From contig NZ_JAGSOH010000018.1 of assembly GCF_018139625.1 (NCBI RefSeq), positions 21,105 to 85,104 of the forward strand: a DNA stretch of 64,000 nucleotides, in the 5' to 3' direction. Of this stretch, positions 16,227-24,491 are shown piece after piece. The notes beneath the pieces were generated by a model. It was not told the origin of the DNA, did no database searches, and was given only the letters and a program-made list of their open reading frames with translations. This DNA is from Actinospica acidithermotolerans (GTDB lineage Bacteria > Actinomycetota > Actinomycetes > Streptomycetales > Catenulisporaceae). Each line of letters opens with the position of its first letter. Position 1 is the first letter of the stretch. The position numbers were made by a program, and so were the translations under genes.

Positions 16227-17393
16227 ATGAGCCGCAGCACTCTCGGCATCGTGATGAACGGCGTCACCGGACGCATGGGCTACCGCCAGCACCTCGTCCG
16301 CTCGATCCTGGCCCTGCGCGAGCAGGGCGGCCTCGCGCTGCCCGACGGGACGGTCCTGTGGCCCGAGCCCGTGCTCGTCGGCCGCAACGCGGACAAGCTC
16401 GAAGCCCTCGCCGCAAAGCACGGCCTGTCGCGGTGGACCACCGACCTGGACGCGGCGCTCGCCGACCCGGCCAACCAGATCTACTTCGACGCCCAGCTCA
16501 CCCCCTTGCGCGAGGCCGCCGTCAAGAAGGCGATCGCGGCGGGCAAGCACATCTACGTCGAGAAGCCCACCGCCTCCTCGCTGACCGGCGCCCAGGAGCT
16601 GGCCCGGCTCGCCGACGCCGCGGGCGTCAAGCACGGCGTCGTGCAGGACAAGCTCTTCCTGCCGGGCCTGCTCAAGCTCAAGCGCCTGGTCGACGGCGGC
16701 TTCTTCGGCCGGATCCTGTCCGTGCGCGGTGAGTTCGGCTACTGGGTCTTCGAGGGCGACTGGCAGGAGGCGCAGCGACCGTCCTGGAACTACCGCGCGG
16801 AGGACGGCGGCGGCATCGTGCTCGATATGTTCCCGCACTGGCAGTACGTCCTGGAGCACATCGTCGCGCCGGTCCGCTCGGTGTACGCGCACGCCGCCAC
16901 GCACATCCCGGAGCGGGTCGACGAGCTCGGCAAGCCCTACCAGGCCACCGCGGACGACGCGGCGTACGGCGTGTTCGAGCTCGAAGGCGGCATCGTCGCG
17001 CAGATCAACTCCTCCTGGGCAGTCCGGGTCAACCGCGAGGAACTCGTCGAGTTCCAGGTGGACGGAACGCACGGCAGCGCCGTCGCCGGCCTGCGCGAGT
17101 GCCGCTTCCAGTCCCGCGCCGGAACGCCGAAGCCGGTGTGGAACCCGGACATCCCGAACACCGTGCCCTTCCGCGAGCAGTGGCAGACCGTGCCGGACAA
17201 CGGCGATTTCGACAACGGATTCAAGATCCAGTGGGAGCTGTTCCTCAAGCACGTCGCACTGAGCGCGCCGGGAACGCCGTTCGCGCACGACCTGTGGGCC
17301 GGCGCGAAGGGCGTGCAGCTCGCCGAACTCGGCCTGCTCTCCGCCGCCGAGGGCCGCCGGGTCGAGGTTCCCGAGCTCGGCCGGGGCGCCTGA
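16227..17393 (+). CDS. Gfo/Idh/MocA family oxidoreductase
   Basis: A 388-residue NAD(P)-dependent sugar dehydrogenase. An N-terminal Rossmann fold (IVMNGVTGRMGYRQH, where GxxGxxG is degenerate) leads to the EKPTA motif (about residues 112-116), whose lysine is catalytic in this family, followed by the GFO_IDH_MocA C-terminal alpha/beta domain with DMFPHWQYVLEH. First gene of the LacI-controlled operon; the next start overlaps its stop by 1 nt. GAGGAAGG precedes ATG 16227. With ThuA and an isomerase downstream, oxidation of a sugar or polyol to a keto-sugar is the likely role. Confidence 0.88.
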   Translation: MSRSTLGIVMNGVTGRMGYRQHLVRSILALREQGGLALPDGTVLWPEPVLVGRNADKLEALAAKHGLSRWTTDLDAALADPANQIYFDAQLTPLREAAVKKAIAAGKHIYVEKPTASSLTGAQELARLADAAGVKHGVVQDKLFLPGLLKLKRLVDGGFFGRILSVRGEFGYWVFEGDWQEAQRPSWNYRAEDGGGIVLDMFPHWQYVLEHIVAPVRSVYAHAATHIPERVDELGKPYQATADDAAYGVFELEGGIVAQINSSWAVRVNREELVEFQVDGTHGSAVAGLRECRFQSRAGTPKPVWNPDIPNTVPFREQWQTVPDNGDFDNGFKIQWELFLKHVALSAPGTPFAHDLWAGAKGVQLAELGLLSAAEGRRVEVPELGRGA

Positions 17394-18466
17394 TGCCCGC
17401 CTCCCGCACCGTGTTCGCCGCCGCGCACGTCGTGGCCGATCCGAACGCGGACAACGCGCCGGGCGCCCCGTCGGCGGTGGACTGGGACGCGACCCTCGCG
17501 TTCCGGCACCGGCTCTGGTCGCTCGGCCTCGGCATCGCCGACGCGATGGACACCGCGCAGCGCGGCATGGGCCTGGACTGGGCCGCCACGCAGGAGCTGA
17601 TCCGCCGCTCGGGCGCCGAGGCGCGGGCCGTCGGCGGTCTGCTCTGCTGCGGCGTCGGCACGGACCAGCTGGTCGCGAACGGACCGGCGACCGGAGCAAG
17701 CGCGCTCGCGGACATCGTCGCCGCGTACGAACAGCAGCTTGAGGTCGTCGAGCAGGCCGGAGCGCAGCCGGTGCTGATGTGCAGCCGCGCGCTGGCCGCC
17801 GGCGCACGCGGCGCCGACGACTACGCCGACGTGTACGCGCGCGTCATCGGCCAGGCGTCGAGTCCGGTGATCCTGCACTGGCTCGGCGACATGTTCGACC
17901 CCGCGCTCCGGGGCTACTGGGGTGGCGCCGACCTGGACGGCGCGACCGAATCAGTGCTCGCGATCATCAACGAGCACGCGGCGAAGATCGACGGCATCAA
18001 GGTCTCGCTGCTCGACGCGGACCGCGAGATCGCGCTTCGCCGCCGGCTGCCGCGGGGCGTTCGCCTGTACACCGGCGACGACTTCAACTTCCCGGAGCTC
18101 GTCGCGGGCGACGAACACGGCTTCAGCCACGCCCTGCTCGGCATCTTCGACCCGCTCGCCACGCAGGCCGCGCAGGCCTTCGCGCTGCTGGACGCGGGCG
18201 ACGTCGCCGGGTTCCGCGGCGTGCTCGACCCGCTGGTCCCGCTGGCCCGGCACATCTTCGCGGCCCCGACCCAGTTCTACAAGACCGGCGTCGTGTTCCT
18301 GGCGTACCTGTCCGGTTATCAGGACCACTTCACGATGCTCGGCGGCCAGGAGGCCGGCCGCGACCGCGAGCATCTGGCGAAGCTGTACGAGATGGCCGTC
18401 GCCGGCGGCATCCTCCCCGACGCGGAAGTCGCCGCGGCGCGCTTCAAGGGGTACTGCGGTGACTGA
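17393..18466 (+). CDS. DUF993 / dihydrodipicolinate synthase-like protein
   Basis: A 357-residue protein that I place in the DUF993 family, which resembles class I aldolases of the DHDPS superfamily. Supporting blocks are ILHWLGDMFDPALRGYWG, KVSLLDADREIALRRRLP (a candidate Schiff-base lysine, about residue 204), LYTGDDFNFPEL and LGIFDPLA. It overlaps the dehydrogenase stop by 1 nt and the isomerase start by 8 nt, so the three are translationally coupled. An aldol cleavage of the oxidised sugar is a reasonable hypothesis; no member's reaction is known to me. Confidence 0.8.
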   Translation: MPASRTVFAAAHVVADPNADNAPGAPSAVDWDATLAFRHRLWSLGLGIADAMDTAQRGMGLDWAATQELIRRSGAEARAVGGLLCCGVGTDQLVANGPATGASALADIVAAYEQQLEVVEQAGAQPVLMCSRALAAGARGADDYADVYARVIGQASSPVILHWLGDMFDPALRGYWGGADLDGATESVLAIINEHAAKIDGIKVSLLDADREIALRRRLPRGVRLYTGDDFNFPELVAGDEHGFSHALLGIFDPLATQAAQAFALLDAGDVAGFRGVLDPLVPLARHIFAAPTQFYKTGVVFLAYLSGYQDHFTMLGGQEAGRDREHLAKLYEMAVAGGILPDAEVAAARFKGYCGD

Positions 18467-19298
18467 TCACACGGCTGAGCAGCTGTCGCTGAACGTTTGG
18501 ACGACGAAGGGCTGGAGCCTCGGCGAGGCCGTAGCCGGCTGCGTCGAGCAGGGCGTGCCGGGCATCGGCCTGTGGCGCGACAAGGTAGCCGAGCACGGCC
18601 TCGAAGCCTCGGCGAAGCTGGTGCGCGAGGCGGGTCTGACCGTGACGAGCCTGTGCCGCGGCGGGTTCTTCACCTCGCCTGACTGGCAGGCGGACAACCA
18701 CGCCGCCGTGGACGAGTGCGTGGCGCTGGGCACGGACGTCCTCGTGCTCGTCGTCGGCGGTCTGCCGTCGGGCAGCAGGGACCTGGCCGCGGCACGTGCG
18801 GCGGTGACGGACGGAATCGCCGAGCTCGCGCCGTATGCCGAGTCGCGCGGCGTGAAGCTGGCGATCGAGCCGCTGCACCCGATGTTCTGCGCCGACCGCG
18901 CGGTCGTCTCGACCCTCGGCCAGGCCCTGGACATCGCCGACGAGGTCGCCGTGCGCACCGGATGCCGGAACGTCGGGGTGTGCGTCGACACGTACCACAT
19001 CTGGTGGGATCCGCAGGTCTTCGCGCAGATCGAGCGCGCGGGCGCGGCGGGCCGGATCCTCGCGTTCCAGGTGTGCGACTTCCTGATCCCGATCCCGGCG
19101 GACGCGCTGCTCGGCCGCGGGCACGTGGGCGACGGCGTGATCGACATCGCTTCGTTCGTCCGCGCCGTGCGGGAGGCGGGATATAAGGGATTCATCGAAG
19201 TGGAGATCTTCAACCAGGAGATCTGGGACACACCGGGTGATCAGACTCTGCGAACCGTGATAGACCGGCATACGCAACTGTTGGCCGAGCTGGACTGA
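18459..19298 (+). CDS. Sugar phosphate isomerase/epimerase (AP endonuclease 2-like TIM barrel)
   Basis: A 279-residue TIM-barrel protein of the IolE/IolH/hydroxypyruvate-isomerase type. Metal-ligand motifs are visible: LAIEPLHP (Glu), GVCVDTYHIWWDP (Asp and His), and the C-terminal GFIEVEIFNQEIW (Glu). GTG 18459 has AAGGGG upstream and overlaps the DUF993 stop by 8 nt. Family members isomerise or epimerise keto-sugars, and some act on 3-keto sugars, which fits a dehydrogenase-first pathway. Confidence 0.87.
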   Translation: MTDHTAEQLSLNVWTTKGWSLGEAVAGCVEQGVPGIGLWRDKVAEHGLEASAKLVREAGLTVTSLCRGGFFTSPDWQADNHAAVDECVALGTDVLVLVVGGLPSGSRDLAAARAAVTDGIAELAPYAESRGVKLAIEPLHPMFCADRAVVSTLGQALDIADEVAVRTGCRNVGVCVDTYHIWWDPQVFAQIERAGAAGRILAFQVCDFLIPIPADALLGRGHVGDGVIDIASFVRAVREAGYKGFIEVEIFNQEIWDTPGDQTLRTVIDRHTQLLAELD

Positions 19299-19320
19299 GC
19301 GGACGGAGCGTACGGCCGTC

Positions 19321-20004
19321 ATGGCGCGGATATTGGTGTACTCGCGGACGACCGGATATCGGCACTCGTCGATCCAGGCCGGGGTCGAGGCGTTGGAGAA
19401 GCTGGGCGCCGACCACAGTTTCGCCGTCGAGGCGAGCGAGGGCGTGCACTGCTTCCGGCCCGGCCGGCTGGAGCGGTACGACGCGATCGTGTTCCTGTCC
19501 ACCAGCGGCGCCGTGCTCGACGAGATGGGCCGCGCCGCCCTCGCGCACTACATGAAGCAGGGCGGCAGCTGGCTGGGCATCCACGCCGCGTCCACCACCG
19601 AGTACGACTGGCCGTGGTTCGAGGGCCTGGTCGGCGCGTGGTTCGACCGGCACCCGGAGATCCAGCCCGCGGTCATCGACGTCGAGGACCGCGAGCACCC
19701 GGCGACCGAGCACCTCGGCGAGAAGTGGGAGCGCACCGACGAGTGGTACGCGTTCCGCCGCAACCCGCGCTCGGCGGTGCAGGACATCAGGATCCTGCTG
19801 ACGGTCGACGAGGCGACGTACCAGGGCGGCACGATGGGCGCCGACCATCCGCTGTCCTGGTGCCACGAATACGGCGGCGGCAAGGCGTTCTACACCGCCC
19901 TCGGACACGCCGATGAGACGTACCAGGACCCGGAATTCCTGCGCCACGTGCTCGGCGGCCTGCGGTGGCTCGGCGTGGAGACGAAGGAACCGGACGAGGC
20001 GTAG
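19321..20004 (+). CDS. ThuA-like domain protein
   Basis: A 227-residue ThuA-domain protein (class I amidotransferase-like fold). Typical blocks are ILVYSRTTGYRHSSI, GGSWLGIHAAS and the C-terminal ALGHADETYQDPEFLRHVLGGLRW. It lies 22 nt after the isomerase, in the same direction. In rhizobia ThuA works with the Gfo/Idh/MocA dehydrogenase ThuB on disaccharides through 3-keto intermediates, so pairing with the dehydrogenase at 16227 supports a keto-sugar pathway. Its 3' flank merges into an 11-bp repeat array belonging to the converging gene. Confidence 0.87.
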   Translation: MARILVYSRTTGYRHSSIQAGVEALEKLGADHSFAVEASEGVHCFRPGRLERYDAIVFLSTSGAVLDEMGRAALAHYMKQGGSWLGIHAASTTEYDWPWFEGLVGAWFDRHPEIQPAVIDVEDREHPATEHLGEKWERTDEWYAFRRNPRSAVQDIRILLTVDEATYQGGTMGADHPLSWCHEYGGGKAFYTALGHADETYQDPEFLRHVLGGLRWLGVETKEPDEA

Positions 20005-20039
20005 GAGGGCGTCGAAGACCGCCGCCACCTCGTCGGCCG

Positions 20040-20083
20040 TCAGTCGGCCGTCAGTTGGCCGCCAGTCGGCTGTCAGCGGGCCG
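20040..20083. repeat. 11-bp tandem repeat at the trmH stop codon (4 copies)
   Basis: Four contiguous 11-mers: TCAGTCGGCCG, TCAGTTGGCCG, CCAGTCGGCTG, TCAGCGGGCCG. The last is the 3' end of the minus-strand methyltransferase gene and its TCA is the stop codon (TGA). A shorter degenerate copy (20030-20039) precedes them. Because 11 is not a multiple of 3, the TGA triplets fall in different frames. Confidence 0.85.
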
Positions 20084-20912
20084 TGGAGTGTCGCTGCCGG
20101 GCCGCCTCGTAGAGCACGACGCTTGCCGCGTTGGCTGCGTTGAGGGAGCTCGCCGCGCCGCCGATCGGAATGCGCACGAGCGCGTCGCAGGCCTCGCGCC
20201 AGCCCTGGCTGAGCCCGTTGGTCTCGTTGCCGATCGCGAGCAGCGTCGGGACGGTCAGGTCGAACTCGGCCACGTCCGCCTCGCCGTGCTCGTCCGTGCC
20301 GACCACCTGGATCGGGCTGCCCGCGGCACGCCGGCCGGCGATCCACTCCTGGACCTGCGCGTGGCCGGGCACCCGCACCGTGGGCAGCGCGAAGAGCGAG
20401 CCGGTGCTCGCGCGCACGGCCTTCGGGTCGTAGGGGTCGGCGGCGTGGCCGGACACGATCACCCCGTGCGCGCCGAACGCGTCGGCCGAGCGGATGATCG
20501 AGCCCAGATTCCCGGGACTGGTCGGCCGGTCGAAGACGAGACCGAGGAATGCGTCGGCCCCGGCCGTGGCGCCGGGCCGTCCATTGAGCCGATCGAGTGA
20601 GTCCGGCGCCATACCGACGACAGCGATGAGTTCCGGCGGGGTCGAATCCTTCTCGCCGAGTTCCGCGATGAGTTCCCCGGCCATGCCGTACTGCGCCGTA
20701 CGGGTGGAACGCAGCGTGTCGGCGGCCCATCGGGAGAGCGGCCGGTCCAGATCGAACAGCAGCGCGTGCACCGGCCAGCCGTACTGCAGCGCGAGGCCGA
20801 TCGGGCGAACGCCCTGCACCAGGAACTCCCCGGCCCGGTGCCGCTTGCTGCGGTTCCCGAGCAGGGCCTCCCATTGCTGGAACCGGGCGTTGCGCGACGT
20901 GATCCTCTCCAC
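20073..20912 (-). CDS. TrmH/SpoU family RNA 2'-O-methyltransferase
   Basis: A 279-residue SAM-dependent ribose methyltransferase with the trefoil-knot SpoU fold. Motifs are NLGSIIRSADAFG (motif 1), LLAIGNETNGLS (motif 2) and IPIGGAASSLNAANAASVVLYEA (motif 3). An N-terminal RNA-binding-like region contains SRNARFQQWEALL. The frame stays open to 21086, but GTG 20912 is preferred: homologous N-termini begin near RITSRNARF, and TACACT lies 7 nt upstream, so the mRNA may be leaderless. rRNA versus tRNA target is not decidable here. Confidence 0.88.
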   Translation of the reverse strand: MERITSRNARFQQWEALLGNRSKRHRAGEFLVQGVRPIGLALQYGWPVHALLFDLDRPLSRWAADTLRSTRTAQYGMAGELIAELGEKDSTPPELIAVVGMAPDSLDRLNGRPGATAGADAFLGLVFDRPTSPGNLGSIIRSADAFGAHGVIVSGHAADPYDPKAVRASTGSLFALPTVRVPGHAQVQEWIAGRRAAGSPIQVVGTDEHGEADVAEFDLTVPTLLAIGNETNGLSQGWREACDALVRIPIGGAASSLNAANAASVVLYEAARQRHSTAR

Positions 20913-21090
20913 CCGCAGGAGTGTAGCGAGGGGCGAAGCTGCGGCGTTGTGTTCAAAACAGCACAGACGGTAGGGTGCAGATTCGTTCATCCCAGGATGA
21001 CGAGAGAAGTTTCCGGCAGTTGTCTGATAACTACGCCGAGCTCGAAGCGCGAACTCCCACTCGCGCGCCGGCGGGAGAAGAATCAAAACA

Positions 21091-21873
21091 GTGGTCGACA
21101 GAGGAGACCCCTGGGGGTATCGCGCGACGGACGTGGCCGTGTTCCACGGCGTCGCCTACCGCCAGGGGTCAGTGGATGATCCGATATGGCCGCGGGTAGC
21201 GCTGATCAAGGGGGAGAACACGATCCTGGTCCACCCGGACCGGCTCGACGAGTGGTTCACCTCGCGCTGGACGTTCACCTGGCGCGGCGAGCCCTTCGAG
21301 GCGCGCGGATTGACCGACGACATGATGGAAGGGGTATACCTCGGCGCTGACACCGAATTCGCCGCCGAACACCTGAGGCCGGGCTCCGGGCGCTGGGGAC
21401 GTTTCCCGCGCGCCGAGATCGCCGACCTGACGCAGCACCGCGATCCGCTGCTCCCCCGCTTCCGCCGCGAGCAGGCGCTGATGGCCGACGCGGGCAGGTA
21501 CCGCTCAGGCACCTTCGCGCGCTTCGAGGGCCGGGTCCTGCCGGCCGCGGACGCGGTCGACGAGCAGTCGCGGCTCGCGCTCACCGGCCCGTCGCACGTG
21601 GGCCCGCTCCGGGTCACGCTGGACGAGGTCGAGGAGTGGTACACCGCCACCTGGACCTTCCGCTGGTGGAACGAGCCCTTCGAGGTCGTCGACGTGACGC
21701 AGGGCCGGATCAAGGGCCTGTACATCGGCGGCCAGGCGCACTTCGCCTGGGACTACCTGCACCCCGAGCCGGGCACCGCGCAGGACTACACCATCCTGCT
21801 GCCCGAGGAGAGCGTCACCGACCTCGCCGAGCACCGCGAGGACCTGCTCCGCCGCTGGCGGGACAAGCAGTAG
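21091..21873 (+). CDS. Unknown protein with internal duplication
   Basis: A 260-residue soluble protein that I do not recognise. It consists of two related halves. Residues about 52-95 (LDEWFTSRWTFTWRGEPFEA, then GVYLGADTEFAAEHLRP) align with about 178-230 (VEEWYTATWTFRWWNEPFEV, then GLYIGGQAHFAWDYLHPEP), and each half ends with a DLxxHRxxLL motif (DLTQHRDPLLPRF and DLAEHREDLLRRW). The two-lobed architecture resembles binding or immunity-type repeats, but no function can be assigned. GTG 21091 has GGGAGAAG about 10 nt upstream. It is divergent from trmH and convergent with the GT4 gene, so it is monocistronic. Confidence 0.75.
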   Translation: MVDRGDPWGYRATDVAVFHGVAYRQGSVDDPIWPRVALIKGENTILVHPDRLDEWFTSRWTFTWRGEPFEARGLTDDMMEGVYLGADTEFAAEHLRPGSGRWGRFPRAEIADLTQHRDPLLPRFRREQALMADAGRYRSGTFARFEGRVLPAADAVDEQSRLALTGPSHVGPLRVTLDEVEEWYTATWTFRWWNEPFEVVDVTQGRIKGLYIGGQAHFAWDYLHPEPGTAQDYTILLPEESVTDLAEHREDLLRRWRDKQ

Positions 21874-21889
21874 CCGGCCGCCACCGCGG

Positions 21890-23053
21890 TCAGATCTGCA
21901 GCAGCTCCCGGAACCTGCGCTGCACGAGCGGCCACTGCCACTCGCGCTCCACCCAGGCCCGGCCGGCCACACCCATCCGCGCCGCCTTCGCCGGGTCGTT
22001 CAGCAGCTCCGCGACACGTTCGGCCGTCTGAGTGACACTCAGCTCGCCGCTCCCGGGAACGACGTAACCCGTCTCCCCCTCGATCACCGCGTCGGGCGCG
22101 CCGCCCGAGTCCCCGCCGACGACGGCCATGCCGAGGGCCGAGGCCTCCAGGTAGACGATGCCGAGGCCCTCGATGTCCAGGCCGCCGCGGCGGGTCCGGC
22201 ACGGCATCGCGAATACGTCGCCCGCCGCGTAGAGCCGCGGCAGCTCGGCCCAGGACACCGGCCCGCTGAACACGACGTCCTTCGCGACGCCGGTGTCCGC
22301 GGCGAGCTTCTCCAGGTCCTTGCGGTACGGTCCGCCGCTGCCGATCAGCAGGGCCGCGTCCGGGACCGCCTTCTTGATCAGCGGCAGGGCCTTGATCAGC
22401 GTGTCCTGGCCCTTGCGCGGCACCAGCCGGGAGACGCACACGACCGTCGGCCGGTCCGCGAGGCCGAGGCTCTTGCGCAGCTGCGCGGTCTCCGGCTCGT
22501 CGCGCACGCCGGGGTGGAAGGTCTGCACGTCCACGCCGGGGTGCAGCTGCGCCATCCGCTCGCGCGCCGCCGGTTTGAGCACGTCCCCGACCTTGCGGTG
22601 GTAGTACTCGACCAGGTAGGTGAGCACGTCGACTCCGTCACCGATCCGGCGGAGCAGCTGCCGGGCCGCGGGCAGCTGCGCCCAGCCCGCCTCGTGGCCG
22701 TGCGTGGTCGCGACGAGCCGCTCGACGCCCGCCTTGCGGCGCAGCGTCGGCGCCATCAGCGCGAGCGGCGCGGCGGCGCCGAACCACACCCGGTCGCAGC
22801 CCTCGGATCTGGCGATCTCCACCGCGCGCCGCACCCGCTTCGGGTCCGGAACCATCACGGTTGTCTGGTCACGAATCGTCAGATACTGACGTTCGGCATC
22901 ATACGCACGGCACTCCGCCGCCTTGCCGCGCCAGGTGGAGGCGTAGACGACCACGTCCGAAGGGGTGAACCCGTCGACCATCGCTTGGACGAACGCCTGG
23001 ATACCGCCGGGTCGCGGGGGGTAGTCGTTGGTGACGACGAGGGTGCGGGCCAT
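21890..23053 (-). CDS. GT4 glycosyltransferase, PimB'-like mannosyltransferase
   Basis: A 387-residue GT-B glycosyltransferase. The N-terminal NDYPPRPGGIQAFVQ loop, the HGHEAGW region, the donor-site SRLVPRKGQDTLIKA and the EX7E motif in EGLGIVYLEASA are typical of phosphatidylinositol mannosyltransferases (PimB'). It would add mannose from GDP-mannose to PIM precursors at the inner face of the membrane. ATG 23053 is divergent from a GT-C type membrane protein, which fits a lipoglycan locus. The mannose donor and PIM role rest on family knowledge. Confidence 0.87.
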   Translation of the reverse strand: MARTLVVTNDYPPRPGGIQAFVQAMVDGFTPSDVVVYASTWRGKAAECRAYDAERQYLTIRDQTTVMVPDPKRVRRAVEIARSEGCDRVWFGAAAPLALMAPTLRRKAGVERLVATTHGHEAGWAQLPAARQLLRRIGDGVDVLTYLVEYYHRKVGDVLKPAARERMAQLHPGVDVQTFHPGVRDEPETAQLRKSLGLADRPTVVCVSRLVPRKGQDTLIKALPLIKKAVPDAALLIGSGGPYRKDLEKLAADTGVAKDVVFSGPVSWAELPRLYAAGDVFAMPCRTRRGGLDIEGLGIVYLEASALGMAVVGGDSGGAPDAVIEGETGYVVPGSGELSVTQTAERVAELLNDPAKAARMGVAGRAWVEREWQWPLVQRRFRELLQI

Positions 23054-23131
23054 GGCTCTACGATCTCATCTCCGTGCCCCGGCGACGCACCGCCCACCAC
23101 GGGACCGCTCCACAGCAGAACAGGACCGCCG

Positions 23132-24466
23132 ATGACGCTCCGGGCCATGCTGACCTTCCCGCGGCTGCGCTCGGCGGCGCTGCCCGCGGCCGTCTGGGCG
23201 TGGACCCGCGGCGTGCTGCTGCTGTACGTCTACAACGTGCTGCCGTACATCTCGCACGGCGACATCACCGGGGACCTCAAGCTCTACAACCGCTGGTCGA
23301 CGATCTTCAGCACCGGGCACTTCCCGCAGGGCGACCGCAGTTGGCAGTACCCGCCGGGCGCCGCGCTGGTCATCGAGTTCCCGCGGCTGGTCCGCTCGGT
23401 GACCGGACTGAGCTACTACTCGACGTTCTACGCGATGGCGCTGGCATCCGATCTGATCATCTTCCTGCTGGTCGTCTACCGCTGCTGGCGCACCCAGACG
23501 GAGACCGGCGGCGAGAAGGCCGACTACACCGGCGCCTACGCGTACGTCGCGGCGATCTTCATGCTCGGGCCCTTCATCTTCGGCCGCTACGACATCACGG
23601 TCACCATGATCGCGTCGGTCGGCCTGGTCGTGACGCTGCGCACGGCCGCCTCGACGTGGCGGCTGCGCGGCGCCGCGATCGGCCTCGGCACGATCGTGAA
23701 GCTCTGGCCGATGGCCCTGCTCCTCGGCCTGCCACGCGGCCGCGACGGCCGGCGGGCGGTCGTCTGGACGGTGCTCGGCGGCGGCGTTCCGATGCTCCTG
23801 CTGCTGATCATGCCCGGCTCGCTCTCCTTCCTGCAGCAGCAGGGCGGCCGGGGCCTGGAGATCGAATCCGTGCTGGCCACGCCGTTCCTGCTGGCCCGGC
23901 ACTTCGGCTACCACGCGGTGATCCGCAACCGCTACGGCTCCTGGGAGATCATCGGGCCGGGCATCAGCGCGATCGCCGCGTTCTGCGAACTGCTCACGCT
24001 GCTCGGCTTCTGCTGGCTGCTGTGGTGGCGCCGTCGCGCGAAACTGACACCGGGCCGCTGGACCGAGGGCGTGTACTACGACGCGGCCCTCGTCGCCGTC
24101 ATGATCTCGATCATCACCAGCAGGGTGCTGAGCCCGCAGTACCTCGTCTGGGTGTGCGGCCTGATCGCCCTCTGCCTCGCGATCGCGCCGCTCAAGCACG
24201 GCGGCACGGTGCTGGCCGGGCCGTGCTGGCTGCTGCTCGGGACGATCTCCGTCACCCAGCTGGAGTTCCCGCTGCTGTTCCCCGCGCTCGTGCACGGCAG
24301 CACCAAGGCCGCGCTCTTCGTCACCTGCCGCAACGGCCTGCTCGTCGGCGCGACGATCTGGGCTGCGTTCCTGCTGTGGAAGCGGTACGTCGTCGTCGAA
24401 AGGCGCGTCCCAGAGATCCCCGAGGCGGAGGAGGAGGCGGACCGCGAGCCGGAGCCGTGCGTGTGA
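23132..24466 (+). CDS. GT87-like (DUF2029) polyprenyl-phosphate mannosyltransferase-type membrane protein
   Basis: A 444-residue integral membrane protein with about 9-11 helices and the GT-C pattern: an early extracytoplasmic loop containing DITGDLKLYNRW with acidic residues, then YPPGA, GRYDITVT, KLWPMALLL and SPQYLVWV, which resemble the conserved points of GT87 mannosyltransferases. The tail is a charged Glu-rich cytoplasmic extension. ATG 23132 has AGGA upstream. The divergent GT4 partner suggests a shared role in mannosylated lipid or lipoglycan synthesis. Confidence 0.78.
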   Translation: MTLRAMLTFPRLRSAALPAAVWAWTRGVLLLYVYNVLPYISHGDITGDLKLYNRWSTIFSTGHFPQGDRSWQYPPGAALVIEFPRLVRSVTGLSYYSTFYAMALASDLIIFLLVVYRCWRTQTETGGEKADYTGAYAYVAAIFMLGPFIFGRYDITVTMIASVGLVVTLRTAASTWRLRGAAIGLGTIVKLWPMALLLGLPRGRDGRRAVVWTVLGGGVPMLLLLIMPGSLSFLQQQGGRGLEIESVLATPFLLARHFGYHAVIRNRYGSWEIIGPGISAIAAFCELLTLLGFCWLLWWRRRAKLTPGRWTEGVYYDAALVAVMISIITSRVLSPQYLVWVCGLIALCLAIAPLKHGGTVLAGPCWLLLGTISVTQLEFPLLFPALVHGSTKAALFVTCRNGLLVGATIWAAFLLWKRYVVVERRVPEIPEAEEEADREPEPCV

Positions 24467-24491
24467 CTCGGCGGCGGCCTCCCTCGCGTGC

